From Rhodococcus sp. B7740 (GTDB lineage: Bacteria; Actinomycetota; Actinomycetes; Mycobacteriales; Mycobacteriaceae), in assembly GCF_000954115.1 (NCBI RefSeq), contig NZ_CP010797.1, forward strand, positions 868,001 through 932,000: 64,000 bases of DNA, given 5' to 3'. A program made the position numbers and the translations under genes. The stretch's first letter is position 1; every line of letters starts with the position of its first letter. Under the pieces are notes generated by a model, which worked only from the letters and a program-made list of their open reading frames with translations, made no database searches and was not told the DNA's origin. Below, piece after piece: positions 1 to 13,948 of this stretch.

Positions 1-1
1 G

Positions 2-982
2 GCGTCGCGTATCCGTGGCCAGCTTGAGCGGTTCGTCGATATGGACGAGAGCCCGACTGGCGCAGTGGTGGTGAACAACCTGGCCTGGACGGGGGAATTG
101 TCCGCGATCGACTTTCTCCGCGACATCGGCAAGCACTTCTCGATCAACGTGATGCTTGCTCGCGAGACGGTGAAGAACAGGCTCGAGAGCGACGGAATGT
201 CGTACACCGAGTTCAGTTACATGCTGCTGCAGGCGAACGACTACGTGCAGCTTCGCCGCCAGTACGGCTGCAGCCTCCAGATCGGTGGCTCCGATCAGTG
301 GGGAAACATCATCGCCGGGGTGGAACTCAACCGGCGCCAAGACGCCGAGTCGGTCCACGCAATGACGGTTCCGCTGGTCACGTCCGCCGATGGGAAGAAG
401 TTCGGTAAATCCACCGGAGGCGGCAGCCTGTGGCTCGACCCGGAGATGACGAGCCCGTACGCCTGGTACCAGTACTTCGTGAATACCGGTGACGCGGATG
501 TGGTGAAGTACCTGCGCTGGTTCACCTTCCTGTCCAAGGACGAGTTGGCAGAACTCGAGTCGGCGACCACCGAGCGTCCGCACGCGCGCGAAGCGCAGAA
601 GCGCTTGGCCGCAGAGATGACCACGCTTGTCCACGGTGAAGCGGCGACGCGATCGGTCGAACTCGCCAGCCAGGCGCTCTTCGGGCGGGCCGAACTGACG
701 GAACTCGACGAGAAGACGCTCGCCGCTGCGCTACAGGAAGCGTCTGTGGCGGATATCGAAGCGGGTGCGCCGAACACCATCATCGATCTGCTCGTCGCTA
801 CCGGGTTGAGCGAAAGCAAGGGCGCTGCCCGACGCGCGGTCAAGGAGGGTGGCGCATCGGTCAACAACGTCAAGATCTCCGACGAGGAGTGGACGCCCGG
901 CGCGGACGATCTCCTGCACGGCCGGTGGTTGGTGGTGCGACGCGGAAAGCGGAACTTCGCCGGAGCCCGAATCCTCGGCTAG
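2..982 (+). CDS. tyrS: Tyrosyl-tRNA synthetase, 3' part (5' end outside window)
   Basis: Charges tRNA-Tyr with tyrosine in the cytoplasm. The reading frame is open from the first base, so the window holds about 326 C-terminal residues of a class I enzyme normally about 420 residues long; the N-terminal HIGH region is missing. The catalytic-core motif GSDQWGNI and the KMSKS-type loop, here KKFGKS, are visible. The last ~65 residues form an S4-like RNA-binding domain ([15 protein letters not shown] onward) ending in a basic tail. Gene order tyrS then TPR/HAD/tlyA matches mycobacteria, but an rRNA operon lies between them here. Identification is secure. Confidence 0.97.
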   Translation, partial: ASRIRGQLERFVDMDESPTGAVVVNNLAWTGELSAIDFLRDIGKHFSINVMLARETVKNRLESDGMSYTEFSYMLLQANDYVQLRRQYGCSLQIGGSDQWGNIIAGVELNRRQDAESVHAMTVPLVTSADGKKFGKSTGGGSLWLDPEMTSPYAWYQYFVNTGDADVVKYLRWFTFLSKDELAELESATTERPHAREAQKRLAAEMTTLVHGEAATRSVELASQALFGRAELTELDEKTLAAALQEASVADIEAGAPNTIIDLLVATGLSESKGAARRAVKEGGASVNNVKISDEEWTPGADDLLHGRWLVVRRGKRNFAGARILG

Positions 983-1107
983 ATTTTCGATGGCTGCCAG
1001 TGGCTGGAGTCACAACCGTGTAATTTGGTTACGACGCCCGCCAGGTGGGTAAGTGACGCCGTGCGACCAGGCTGTTCACGCGAACCATCCGTGAACGACC
1101 TGGGGAT

Positions 1108-1136
1108 TTGACGCGTTGTTATCCGGGGCGTAACTT
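1108..1136 (+). promoter_or_regulatory. rrn promoter P1 (candidate)
   Basis: A near-consensus -35 TTGACG at 1108-1113 is followed after 17 bases by -10 TAACTT at 1131-1136. Position and spacing fit a sigmaA-type rRNA promoter about 430 bases upstream of the 16S gene. No transcript data are available. Confidence 0.65.
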
Positions 1137-1263
1137 TGTCCAGGTCAGAGCGACACGGACGCCAGCCCAGACCACAAGGCCTGAGCGACGCGGAGTTCGC
1201 CTTCGACAAGATGAAGTCGATCGGATCGCAAGATTTCGACCTCTTCACGGATGAGAAGCCAGT

Positions 1264-1293
1264 TTGACTGTGCTCGATCATCTGATCTAAGCT
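1264..1293 (+). promoter_or_regulatory. rrn promoter P2 (candidate)
   Basis: TTGACT at 1264-1269, an 18-base spacer and TAAGCT at 1288-1293 resemble the TTGACT/TA-rich rRNA promoters of mycobacteria and relatives. It lies between P1 and the conserved leader element, giving a tandem-promoter layout. Confidence 0.7.
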
Positions 1294-1345
1294 GGAACGG
1301 TTGCCCCGGACACCCACGAGCTTCAGCTCATCGGTGAATGGTGTG

Positions 1346-1380
1346 TGCGTGTTCTTTGAGAACTCAACAGTGTGTCGATG
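1346..1380 (+). other. 16S pre-rRNA leader: boxA-like element and 5' half of processing stem
   Basis: The leader around GTTCTTTGAGAACTCAAC is a boxA-like antitermination sequence. Its reverse complement recurs with about 85% identity at 3251-3285 in the spacer after the 16S gene (compare CACTGTTGGGTCCTGAG with the leader complement). The two halves can pair around the whole 16S transcript and form the RNase III processing stem known from other bacteria. Confidence 0.7.
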
Positions 1381-1566
1381 AATGTCAGTGCCGAATGTTT
1401 TTGGCGCTCATGCCTTTTGGGGTGTGGGTGTGACATCTTCTTGCTTCATTCTTCCCGTCTGAGGTGAGAGGGTTTTGTTTGTTTTGCTAGTTGAGTTTTT
1501 TTTGCTAGTGATTTGACTCTTTATGTTTATGACTGATTCGCAGTTTCGGCTGTTGATCGAGAGTCT

Positions 1567-3090
<1,524 letters not shown>

Positions 3091-3250
3091 AGCATTCTCC
3101 AGAACATGTACCAGCACACAGGTGCTCGGATGATGGTCTGGCAGAGCCCGTTTCGTTCCCACACGTGGAACGGCGGGAGCTCACGGGTGGAACACTGACA
3201 ATCAGACATCGCGTATCGGTGGGTCTTCAACGACTCCGCCGGCGATGTCT

Positions 3251-3285
3251 ATATCGATGCACTGTTGGGTCCTGAGAGAACACGC
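3251..3285 (+). other. 3' half of 16S pre-rRNA processing stem
   Basis: This segment is complementary, with a few mismatches, to the leader at 1346-1380. It is therefore the partner strand of the 16S processing helix. Confidence 0.65.
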
Positions 3286-3412
3286 GAAAGCATGTTTCTT
3301 TCTAGGCAAGACAAATATGGCTGGGAGTTCGTATCCCTATCGCGGGATGATGGTGGGCCTTTCGGGGTTCGGTGTCGTGTCGGTCTGATGGATGCAGGAT
3401 GTTCTTCTGGTT

Positions 3413-3444
3413 GTGTGTTGTTTGAGAATTGCACAGTGGACGCG
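3413..3444 (+). other. 5' half of 23S pre-rRNA processing stem (with boxA-like GTTGTTTGAG)
   Basis: GTGTGTTGTTTGAGAATTG and the following GCACAGTGGACGCG pair almost perfectly with 6619-6651, just after the 23S gene. The arrangement is the long helix cut by RNase III during 23S maturation. It also contains a second boxA-like sequence. Confidence 0.8.
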
Positions 3445-3454
3445 AGCATCTTTG

Positions 3455-6607
<3,153 letters not shown>

Positions 6608-6618
6608 CAAAGAAGCTA

Positions 6619-6651
6619 CGCGTCCACTGTGCAATATCTGAAACAACACAC
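6619..6651 (+). other. 3' half of 23S pre-rRNA processing stem
   Basis: CGCGTCCACTGTGCAAT followed by a few mismatched bases and AAACAACACAC is the near-exact reverse complement of 3413-3444, closing the 23S precursor helix. Confidence 0.8.
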
Positions 6652-6741
6652 GTTTCAGCACAACAATTGAATGAACCCAGTACGTCACCGATCCAGATCC
6701 GGTGGCACCGCTGATGTTCCGTGTGTAACTGTTTCGCAGAG

Positions 6742-6858
6742 TTACGGCGGCCATAGCGGAGGGGAAACGCCCGGTCCCATTCCGAACCCGGAAGCTAAGC
6801 CCTCCAGCGCCGATGGTACTGCACTCGACAGGGTGTGGGAGAGTAGGACACCGCCGAA
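6742..6858 (+). rRNA. rrf: 5S ribosomal RNA
   Basis: About 117 bases. Starts TTACGGCGGCCATAGCG and ends GGACACCGCCGAAC, whose termini pair. The conserved CGGTCCCATTCCGAACCCGG loop B/C segment is present. It is the last gene of the rRNA operon and is followed at once by a strong terminator. Confidence 0.96.
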
Positions 6859-6871
6859 CACCCGTTGTAAG

Positions 6872-6901
6872 AAGGGGACCCACCTGGTGGGTCCCCTTTT
6901 T
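6872..6901 (+). terminator. Intrinsic terminator of the rRNA operon
   Basis: AAGGGGACCCACC, a very short loop and GGTGGGTCCCCTTTTT form a 13-bp GC-rich hairpin with a terminal T-run. It directly follows 5S. Confidence 0.92.
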
Positions 6902-6931
6902 GCGTTTGTACCGAAATCCGAAAGGACGCCC

Positions 6932-7813
6932 GTGTCGGAAGACAACAACGATCGTCGCCCCTCCCGAGGGGACGGCGGCAACCGCCCGAGCGAGTCCCGA
7001 GACCGCAACCCCCGCGCTCAGGACCGCCGCGGAGACCCGCGTCGCTCGGACGGTCCTCCTCGCAGGCGCGGCGGTGAAGGTGGATTCTCCGGAGATCGGC
7101 GCGGAAACAGCGCATCGTCGGACCGTCGACCGCCGCGTCCGGATGAACCGGATCTACCCGACGAGGTCGAAGCCGGGCAGCTCGAGCCGGCAGTGCGCCG
7201 AGACCTGTTGAGCTTGGACAAGAACAATGCCACTGCTGTGGCCCGTCACCTCGTGATGACCAGCAGACTGCTCGACGACGATCCGCAGTTGGCGCTACTG
7301 CACGCGCGCGCTGCTCGTCAGCGTGCCGGTCGTATCGCTGTAGTCCGTGAGACCGCAGGAATCGCGGCGTACCACGCTGGTGAGTGGGCCGAAGCGTTGT
7401 CCGAGCTTCGCGCTGCCCGACGCATGGCAGGCGGGCCGGGTCTGATCGCTGTGATGGCCGACTGCGAGCGCGGACTGGGACGTCCCGAGCGCGCTATCGA
7501 ACTCGGTCGCAGCGACGAGGCGCGTGAGCTGACCGGTGAGGAAGCGTCGGAGCTTCGAATCGTCGTGGCAGGTGCGCGGATGGACCTGAACCAGTACGAC
7601 CAGGCCGTCGTCACGCTACAGACCTCGGACCTCGACGCGTCGCGATCCGGAACCGCTGCCGCGCGCCTGTTCTACGTCTACGCCGATGCGCTGGTTGCGG
7701 CAGGTCGCGTCGATGAAGGTGTGAAATGGTTCCTCAACGCTGCTGCGGCCGATGTCGATGGTGAGACCGACGCCGAAGAGCGGGTCGAGGAGCTGTCCGG
7801 AGGCAGTCAGTGA
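6932..7813 (+). CDS. Tetratricopeptide-repeat protein (Rv1691-like)
   Basis: A 293-residue protein. Residues ~1-75 are a very charged, disordered segment rich in R, D, G and P. The rest is alpha-helical with TPR-like A/G/Y spacing (GEWAEALSELRAAR, QYDQAVVTLQTSD). TPR proteins mediate protein contacts; the partner is unknown. The GTG start at 6932 follows an AAAGGA ribosome site and lies just after the rRNA terminator; the frame is open further upstream through 5S but that part is rRNA. Same position as Rv1691 in M. tuberculosis. Its stop overlaps the next start by 4 bases (GTGA), suggesting coupled translation with the HAD phosphatase. Confidence 0.88.
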   Translation: MSEDNNDRRPSRGDGGNRPSESRDRNPRAQDRRGDPRRSDGPPRRRGGEGGFSGDRRGNSASSDRRPPRPDEPDLPDEVEAGQLEPAVRRDLLSLDKNNATAVARHLVMTSRLLDDDPQLALLHARAARQRAGRIAVVRETAGIAAYHAGEWAEALSELRAARRMAGGPGLIAVMADCERGLGRPERAIELGRSDEARELTGEEASELRIVVAGARMDLNQYDQAVVTLQTSDLDASRSGTAAARLFYVYADALVAAGRVDEGVKWFLNAAAADVDGETDAEERVEELSGGSQ

Positions 7814-8799
7814 CGTTGCTACGCGACGCCCACGACGTTCTGCTGCTCGACCTGGACGGCACCGTCTACGCCGGCAAGGATCCCATTCCCGGTGCAGTCG
7901 AAGCATTGTCGGGTGGGGCCGAGAAGCAGTACTTCGTCACCAATAATGCCAGTCGTGCTCCCGAGGACGTCGCCGAACATCTAGGTAGTCTCGGCTTCGC
8001 TACCTCAGCAGAGTTCGTCGTCACCAGTTCCGAGGCGGCCGCTCGGGTACTCGCGGGCAAGGTGGACCCGGGTTCACGGGTGCTAGTCGTCGGCACCGAC
8101 GCATTGGCGAACGAGATCACCAAGGTCGGTCTGGAGCCGGTCAGGTCTGCCGACGACGATCCCGTGGCCGTGGTGCAGGGGCACTCCGTCGATACAGACT
8201 GGAAGATGCTTGCCGAGGCTGTCCTCGCCATCCGTGCGGGTGCGCTGTGGGTGGCTACGAACATCGACGCCACCTTGCCGACCGAGCGAGGACTCGTGTT
8301 GGGGAACGGCTCGATGGTCGCGGCGGTTCGCAACGCCACCGATATCGAGCCCATCGTGGCAGGCAAGCCGGCCGCCCCGATCATGCACGACGCCATCGAG
8401 CGCAGCGGAGCACGCGCGGCCCTGGTCGTCGGAGACAGGCTCGACACCGACATCGCTGGTGCGAACGAAATCGGTCTGCCGTCGCTGCTGGTGTTGACCG
8501 GCGTCAGTACCGCTGCAGAGTTGCTGCATGCGCCTCGGCATCTGCGCCCCACTCACATCGGCCTCGATCTCGGAGTCCTGAACAAGGACGAAGTGGCGTC
8601 GAGCGTCGGCAGCAAGACCGGTTGGACGGTCGCCATCGACGACGAGGTGCTCTCGGTGCAGTACGGCGGGGACGGTACGCCCGATGCGTTCGAGGGTGCG
8701 CTTGCCACACTGCACGTCGCCTGGTCCGGCTCGGCCTTCTCGGACATTCGCTTCGAGGGGGATGGACTCGGCGATCTGCGTTCGCTGCTCGGGTGCTGA
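7810..8799 (+). CDS. HAD-superfamily subfamily IIA phosphatase (Rv1692-like)
   Basis: A 329-residue hydrolase. The HAD nucleophile motif DLDGT is at residues 14-18, motif II-like FVTNNASR follows at ~44, and the late acidic motif VVGDRLDTDIAGA lies in the second half. The C-terminal ~75 residues extend beyond a NagD-type core and resemble the GNAT-like tail of mycobacterial Rv1692, described as a glycerol-3-phosphate phosphatase. A role in recycling glycerol phosphate or another sugar phosphate is inferred from that homology. Starts with GTG inside the TPR gene's stop. Confidence 0.9.
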   Translation: MTLLRDAHDVLLLDLDGTVYAGKDPIPGAVEALSGGAEKQYFVTNNASRAPEDVAEHLGSLGFATSAEFVVTSSEAAARVLAGKVDPGSRVLVVGTDALANEITKVGLEPVRSADDDPVAVVQGHSVDTDWKMLAEAVLAIRAGALWVATNIDATLPTERGLVLGNGSMVAAVRNATDIEPIVAGKPAAPIMHDAIERSGARAALVVGDRLDTDIAGANEIGLPSLLVLTGVSTAAELLHAPRHLRPTHIGLDLGVLNKDEVASSVGSKTGWTVAIDDEVLSVQYGGDGTPDAFEGALATLHVAWSGSAFSDIRFEGDGLGDLRSLLGC

Positions 8800-8876
8800 T
8801 ACCGCATTCGACAGCAGTGTTCCGAGAGCGGCGGCGATCGGGCGTACGTCGGACCCATCCGATAGCGTGAGAGGCG

Positions 8877-9119
8877 ATGAGCGCGTCTATTCCACTACCA
8901 GGACAGCACCGGCCGAGCGGTGCAGGCGATGAGTCGTCTGCAGATCCGGACACTGTTCGCACCGAAGTAACCTCGCTGCTGAATCAACTCACGATCGAGT
9001 CGACTTCCCACGAGGAATCCGAGGCTGTGGATTCCGACGCCCTTGCGCGCGACGCGAGTCTGCTCGACCGCGCGCACGAGGTACTCGTGCGCGCCCTGAC
9101 CACCGTCGACAAGACCTGA
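8877..9119 (+). CDS. Small conserved protein (Rv1693 position)
   Basis: An 80-residue acidic helical protein. The N-terminus is disordered and the C-terminus (SLLDRAHEVLVRALTTVDK) is amphipathic. It lies between the HAD phosphatase and tlyA, one base before the tlyA start, exactly where M. tuberculosis carries the small gene Rv1693. No domain is recognised; function unknown. Gene order and tight spacing to tlyA support it being real. Confidence 0.75.
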   Translation: MSASIPLPGQHRPSGAGDESSADPDTVRTEVTSLLNQLTIESTSHEESEAVDSDALARDASLLDRAHEVLVRALTTVDKT

Positions 9120-9120
9120 C

Positions 9121-9942
9121 GTGGCTCGTCGCGCACGGGTCGACGCCGAGCTGGTTCGTCGTGGACTCGCCCGATCTCGCGAGCACGCTTCGGAGCTGAT
9201 AGAAGCGGGCCGGGTGAAGATCGCCGGGACCGTGGCCTCCAAGCCCGCGACCGCGGTGGAACCGGGCACACCGCTGCTGGTGGCCGAAGAAGACAACGAG
9301 GTCTCGTGGGCCTCCCGCGGCGCGCACAAATTGCTCGGCGCCCTCGACGCATTCGAGCCGCTCGGGCTGACCGTCGAGCGTGCACGTTGTCTGGACGCCG
9401 GTGCATCCACCGGTGGCTTCACCGACGTGCTTCTCAGTCGAGGTGTGCGTGAAGTGGTCGCCGTCGACGTGGGATACGGGCAGCTGGTGTGGCGTCTGCA
9501 ATCCGACGACCGCGTTCATGTCATCGACCGCACCAACGTTCGGTCGATCGATGCGGAGACGATCGGTGGACCGGTGGACGTGATCGTCGCAGACCTGTCG
9601 TTCATCTCGCTCAAGCTCGTTCTTCCCGCATTCGTTGCCTGCTCGAAGTCGGGTACCGACATGGTGTTGATGGTCAAGCCACAGTTCGAGGTCGGCAAGG
9701 ATCGAGTGGGTTCCGGAGGTGTGGTGCGCGATCCTGCACTGCGCGCCGAGGCCGTCGAGGACGTGGCGAAGGCGGCCGTCGCCTCGAATCTCACGGTGCA
9801 AGCTGTGGCGGCAAGCCCACTGCCGGGGCCGTCGGGCAATGTCGAGTACTTTTTGTGGCTGAGGGCAGGTGTGGGCGAGGACTCGCCACGCGCCGACATC
9901 ACGGAACTCGTCCGGCTCGCGATCGAGGAAGGACCACAGTGA
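9121..9942 (+). CDS. tlyA: TlyA family rRNA 2'-O-methyltransferase
   Basis: A 273-residue enzyme. An S4 RNA-binding domain (residues ~3-62) precedes a Rossmann methyltransferase with the SAM-binding loop [10 protein letters not shown] at 91-100. ADLSFISL and MVKPQFEVG are later family motifs. In mycobacteria TlyA methylates 16S C1409 and 23S C1920, which affects capreomycin sensitivity; the same is expected here. The start GTG comes one base after the small upstream gene, and the stop overlaps the nadK start (GTGA). Confidence 0.95.
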   Translation: MARRARVDAELVRRGLARSREHASELIEAGRVKIAGTVASKPATAVEPGTPLLVAEEDNEVSWASRGAHKLLGALDAFEPLGLTVERARCLDAGASTGGFTDVLLSRGVREVVAVDVGYGQLVWRLQSDDRVHVIDRTNVRSIDAETIGGPVDVIVADLSFISLKLVLPAFVACSKSGTDMVLMVKPQFEVGKDRVGSGGVVRDPALRAEAVEDVAKAAVASNLTVQAVAASPLPGPSGNVEYFLWLRAGVGEDSPRADITELVRLAIEEGPQ

Positions 9943-10904
9943 CTCCGTCCCAGTCAGCACCGGAACGGGAGTCGACTCGAGAGATTCTTCTCGTCGCCCA
10001 TCCAGGTCGACCGGACATCGCCGAAACCGCGCGTCGGGTGGGCAAGGTCTTCGATGAAGCGGGCATCTGCCTCCGTGTGCTCGTCGACGAGGTCGAGCCA
10101 TCGAAGATCGAAGCCTCCGATACGGAGGAACACGACCATGTGTTCGTCGCAGACATGAAGCTCAACGTCGTCGAGTTCGGACCGGACGCAGCCGCCGGCT
10201 GCGAGATGGTCCTCGTGCTCGGAGGTGACGGGACCTTCCTGCGCGCAGCCGAGCTCGCGCAAGCGGCCTCGATACCGGTGCTCGGCATCAACCTCGGGCA
10301 CGTCGGGTTCCTGGCCGAGGCCGAGGCCGACCACCTCGAAGGTGCCCTCGCCCGCGTCATCGCCGGGGATTACCGCATCGAACAACGCATGACGTTGGAC
10401 ATTGCGATTCGCGTGGGCGATCAGGTGGTCGATCGGGGCTGGGCACTGAACGAAGCGAGCATCGAGAACGGGTCGCGGCTCGGGGTGCTCGAGGTCGTGC
10501 TCGAAGTCGATGGGCGCCCGGTGTCCGCATTCGGGTGCGACGGCGTTCTGATCTCGACGCCGACGGGCTCGACGGCCTACGCGTTCTCGGCCGGTGGGCC
10601 TGTGGTCTGGCCGGAACTCGAAGCGATATTGGTCATTCCGAGCAACGCGCACGCTTTGTTCGCGCGGCCGCTCGTCACCAGCCCCGAGTCGATCATCGCG
10701 GTCGAGATCGATGCGGGCGGACACGCAGGATTCGTATTCTGCGATGGCAGGCGCACACTGAGCCTGCCGGCAGGTGCTCGCGTCGAGGTGGTGCGGGGAG
10801 CGTCACCGATCAAATGGGTTCGACTCGATTCGGCACCGTTCGCCGATCGCATGGTCAAGAAATTCGAACTGCCCGTTACCGGGTGGCGGGGGAGAGCGAG
10901 GTAG
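9939..10904 (+). CDS. nadK: NAD kinase
   Basis: Phosphorylates NAD to NADP using ATP or polyphosphate. The 321-residue protein has the signature GGDGT at 95-99, [12 protein letters not shown] after it, and the NAD-binding [18 protein letters not shown] at 9939 overlaps the tlyA stop and gives the family's usual N-terminus; the frame is open further upstream but inside tlyA. It lies between tlyA and recN as in Rv1694-Rv1696. Confidence 0.96.
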   Translation: MTPSQSAPERESTREILLVAHPGRPDIAETARRVGKVFDEAGICLRVLVDEVEPSKIEASDTEEHDHVFVADMKLNVVEFGPDAAAGCEMVLVLGGDGTFLRAAELAQAASIPVLGINLGHVGFLAEAEADHLEGALARVIAGDYRIEQRMTLDIAIRVGDQVVDRGWALNEASIENGSRLGVLEVVLEVDGRPVSAFGCDGVLISTPTGSTAYAFSAGGPVVWPELEAILVIPSNAHALFARPLVTSPESIIAVEIDAGGHAGFVFCDGRRTLSLPAGARVEVVRGASPIKWVRLDSAPFADRMVKKFELPVTGWRGRAR

Positions 10905-10906
10905 GA

Positions 10907-12679
10907 ATGCTCGAAGAGATTCGGATCGACAGCCTCGGAGTCATTTCCGGTGCCAGCGCACAGTTTCACGAGGGGCTGACCGTACTCACCGGCGAGACCG
11001 GTGCGGGTAAGACCATGGTGGTCACCAGTCTGCACCTGTTGTCGGGTGCCCGCGCCGACGCAGGCCGGGTTCGGCTCGGCGCACAGCGTGCTGTCGTGGA
11101 GGGGCGATTCAGTACCGACACCGCGTCGGAGCAGGTGATCGACGACGTCGACAAGGTGCTCGAGTCCTCGGGAGGTCAACGCGACGAGGACAATTCGATC
11201 ATCGCCGTGCGTACCGTCAACTCGGACGGTCGCTCGCGTGCGCACCTCGGTGGGCGCAGCGTGCCCGCATCGGTGCTGTCGAACTTCACCGACTCGCTGC
11301 TGACCGTGCACGGTCAGAACGACCAGCTGCGGCTGCTGCGTCCCGATCAGCAACTCGGCGCGCTGGACAGATTCGCCGGGGACGCGGTGGCGTCCCTGGT
11401 GTCGAAGTACCGCACCGCGCGCAAGACGTGGCTCGACGCGCGCAACGAGCTGATCGACCGCACCGAACGCAGCCGCGAGCTGGCGCAGGAAGCCGATCGG
11501 CTGCAGTTCGGCCTGCAGGAGATCGACTCTCTGGCACCGGAGCCGGGTGAAGATCGCTCCGTGGCCGAGGATGTGCGTCGGCTGGGGGACCTCGATTCGC
11601 TGCGTGAGACCGCGGAAGGTGCCTCGGCAGCACTCGTCGGGAGTACCGAGGAGGCGTCGGACACGGCGTCCGCGCTGTACCTGCTGGGCGAGGCTCGCTC
11701 TCGCCTCGAACATGCCGAGGACGCAGCACTGACCGAGCTGTTGCCGCGACTGAACGACGCGATGGCGATCGTGGGCGACATCGGGGCAGACCTCACCTCG
11801 TACTTGACGGATCTGCCGTCCGATCCGGGTGCCCTCGACACGATCCTGAACCGGCAGGCCGAGCTGAAGTCGTTGACGCGCAAGTACGCCGCCGATGTCG
11901 ACGGCGTCATCGCCTGGGCGGAAGACGCCCGCGAGCGACTCTCGCACATCGACACCTCGGCCGATGCGCTCGCCGAGTTGAGCGCCAAGGTCGACGCAGC
12001 TGCGATCGACGTCGCGGCGGCTGCGTCGAAGCTCAGTGCGGCTCGAGCGAAGGCCGCCGTGAAGCTCTCGAAGGCGGTCAGCGTCGAGCTGGCGGGCCTG
12101 GCGATGGGAAAAGCCAAGCTGCAGATCGATGTTCGCGCACTTCCCGCCGGACCGTCCGACACTGCCCCGATCGTCGTCGACGGCACCGAATTGCATGCGG
12201 GCAGCAACGGCGTCGACGAGGTCGAGTTTCGTCTGTCCGCGCACGACGGTGCCCAGGCGCTTCCGATCAGCAAGAGTGCATCGGGCGGTGAGCTCTCGCG
12301 GGTGATGTTGGCACTGGAAGTGGTGCTGGCGGGCTCGGACAAGGGTGCGACGATGGTCTTCGACGAGGTCGATGCCGGAGTCGGTGGTCGCGCGGCCGTC
12401 GAGGTCGGGCGCCGACTCGGCCGGTTGGCTCGCACACACCAGGTCATCGTGGTCACCCACTTGCCGCAGGTCGCTGCGTTCGCCGATACCCACCTGGTGG
12501 TCGACAAGACCGACGCCAAGAAGGGCGCGGCGAACAGCGGCGTCAGAACGTTGTCGTCGTCGTCGGAGCGGGTCGTCGAGCTCGCGAGAATGCTCGCGGG
12601 GTTGGACGACACGGAGACCGGACGTGCGCATGCCGAGGAGCTGCTGGCCACGGCAAACGCCGATCGAGCCGCGTTGTAA
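10907..12679 (+). CDS. recN: DNA repair protein RecN
   Basis: A 590-residue SMC-like ATPase acting in double-strand-break repair. Walker A GETGAGKT is at residues 29-36. A long coiled-coil middle (~150-480) contains a central break. The ABC-type signature SASGGELSRVML and Walker B TMVFDEVDAGVGG are near the C-terminus. ATG at 10907 follows GAGGTAGG, two bases after the nadK stop. Length and motif order are standard for the family. Confidence 0.96.
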   Translation: MLEEIRIDSLGVISGASAQFHEGLTVLTGETGAGKTMVVTSLHLLSGARADAGRVRLGAQRAVVEGRFSTDTASEQVIDDVDKVLESSGGQRDEDNSIIAVRTVNSDGRSRAHLGGRSVPASVLSNFTDSLLTVHGQNDQLRLLRPDQQLGALDRFAGDAVASLVSKYRTARKTWLDARNELIDRTERSRELAQEADRLQFGLQEIDSLAPEPGEDRSVAEDVRRLGDLDSLRETAEGASAALVGSTEEASDTASALYLLGEARSRLEHAEDAALTELLPRLNDAMAIVGDIGADLTSYLTDLPSDPGALDTILNRQAELKSLTRKYAADVDGVIAWAEDARERLSHIDTSADALAELSAKVDAAAIDVAAAASKLSAARAKAAVKLSKAVSVELAGLAMGKAKLQIDVRALPAGPSDTAPIVVDGTELHAGSNGVDEVEFRLSAHDGAQALPISKSASGGELSRVMLALEVVLAGSDKGATMVFDEVDAGVGGRAAVEVGRRLGRLARTHQVIVVTHLPQVAAFADTHLVVDKTDAKKGAANSGVRTLSSSSERVVELARMLAGLDDTETGRAHAEELLATANADRAAL

Positions 12680-12763
12680 CTTTTGGTGCTGATGTGATCA
12701 GTGTGGTAGTTGTTTCGGCGCGCCTCCGTCGCCGGGCGTGTCGATCGGGTCATCATGGTCCTC

Positions 12764-13948
12764 ATGAAGATGCCGGCTCTGCTGTCACGTAGTCAGGATT
12801 CGCTGCCCGGAATCACCGGTATCGCGCGAGTCGATCGCAACACGGCCAAGCTCCTCAAACGGGTCGGCCCGGGCGACATCGTCGTGCTCGACGAGCTCGA
12901 CCTCGATCGCCTGACCGCAGATGCGCTCGTCGAGGCGGGGGTGCTCGCGGTCGTCAACGCGTCGCCGTCGATCTCCGGGCGTTACCCCAACCTCGGTCCC
13001 GAGGTCATCGTCGCCAACGGAATCACCTTGATCGACTCGGCCGGCACCGAGATCTTCAAGAAGATCAAGGACGGCACCAAGATCCGTCTCAACGACGGCG
13101 GTGTCTATACCGGCGATCGGCGTCTCGCCAAGGGTGACGAGCAGAGCGAAGCCGAGATCTCCGACAAGATGATCGAGGCCAAGACGGGCCTGGTCGACCA
13201 TCTCGAAGCGTTCTCGGGCAACACGATCGAGTTCATCCGAACCGAGAGTCCGTTGCTCATCGACGGAGTCGGCGTGCCGGACATCGACATCGATCTCGAG
13301 GGCCGTCACGTGGTCATCGTCGCAGACGGACCCGGTCACGCCGAGGATCTGAAGAATCTCAAGCCGTTCATCAAGGAGTACTCGCCCGTCATCATCGGCG
13401 TCGGTGCGGGTGCCGACACCGCGATGAAGGCGGGTCATCGCCCCGACCTCATCGTCGGCGATCCCGAGGACGTCACTGCGCAGACGCTCAAATGCGGTGC
13501 AGAGGTTGTGCTTCCGGCGGATTCGGACGGACACGCGCAGGGTCTCGAGCGCATTCAGGATCTCGGTATCGGTGCCATGACGTTCCCGGCCACCGGTGCC
13601 GCTGCCGACCTCGCGCTGTTGTTGGCCGATCATCACGGGGCCTCGCTCATCGTGTCGGTGGGTAGCCCGGCCAGCCTGGACGAGTTCTTCGATCGTGGTC
13701 GACGCAACACCAATCCGGCCGCATTCATGACGCGTCTGAAGGTCGGCGCCAAGTTGGTCGACGCCAAAGCTGTTGCGACGCTGTACCGCAGCCGTGTGTC
13801 CGGCGGTGCGATCGCGCTGTTGATTCTGGCGGCGCTCGTTGCCGTGATCGTGGCGTTGGCCGTGTCCAACATCGGCGGTGAAGCGTTGGATTGGGCAATC
13901 GATCTGTGGAACCGGTTCGCTCTGTGGTTCCAGGGGTTGCTTTCGTGA
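12764..13948 (+). CDS. steA: Cytokinetic ring protein SteA homologue (Rv1697-like)
   Basis: A ~394-residue protein. The soluble part carries thiamin-pyrophosphokinase-like Rossmann motifs (VIGVGAGADTAMKAG, DLIVGDPED, FPATGAAADLALLLA) and one transmembrane helix lies near the C-terminus (IALLILAALVAVIVALAV), followed by a Trp-rich tail. SteA of Corynebacterium glutamicum localises to the cytokinetic ring and partners SteB. The start is chosen at the ATG giving the mycobacterial-like beginning MKMPALLSR; ATG at 12755 is an alternative. It overlaps the steB start by 4 bases. Confidence 0.85.
   Translation: MKMPALLSRSQDSLPGITGIARVDRNTAKLLKRVGPGDIVVLDELDLDRLTADALVEAGVLAVVNASPSISGRYPNLGPEVIVANGITLIDSAGTEIFKKIKDGTKIRLNDGGVYTGDRRLAKGDEQSEAEISDKMIEAKTGLVDHLEAFSGNTIEFIRTESPLLIDGVGVPDIDIDLEGRHVVIVADGPGHAEDLKNLKPFIKEYSPVIIGVGAGADTAMKAGHRPDLIVGDPEDVTAQTLKCGAEVVLPADSDGHAQGLERIQDLGIGAMTFPATGAAADLALLLADHHGASLIVSVGSPASLDEFFDRGRRNTNPAAFMTRLKVGAKLVDAKAVATLYRSRVSGGAIALLILAALVAVIVALAVSNIGGEALDWAIDLWNRFALWFQGLLS

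Larger units (their letters stand above)
983..1566 (+). promoter_or_regulatory. rRNA operon upstream and leader region
   Basis: This 584-base stretch between tyrS and the 16S gene holds no convincing gene. It contains two tandem sigma70-type promoters, a boxA-like/processing-stem leader element, and an AT-rich, T-rich tract around 1470-1515 just before the mature 16S. Short open frames on both strands show no family resemblance and are ignored. Confidence 0.85.

Noticed and set aside
6671..6931. Upstream extension of the TPR protein frame
   Set aside because: It runs through 5S rRNA and the terminator; the GTG at 6932 with a ribosome site is the sensible start.
10577..12631. 684-codon open frame antisense to recN and nadK
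   Set aside because: High-GC mirror frame; the plus strand holds recN with all motifs, and the antisense product has no domain-like pattern.
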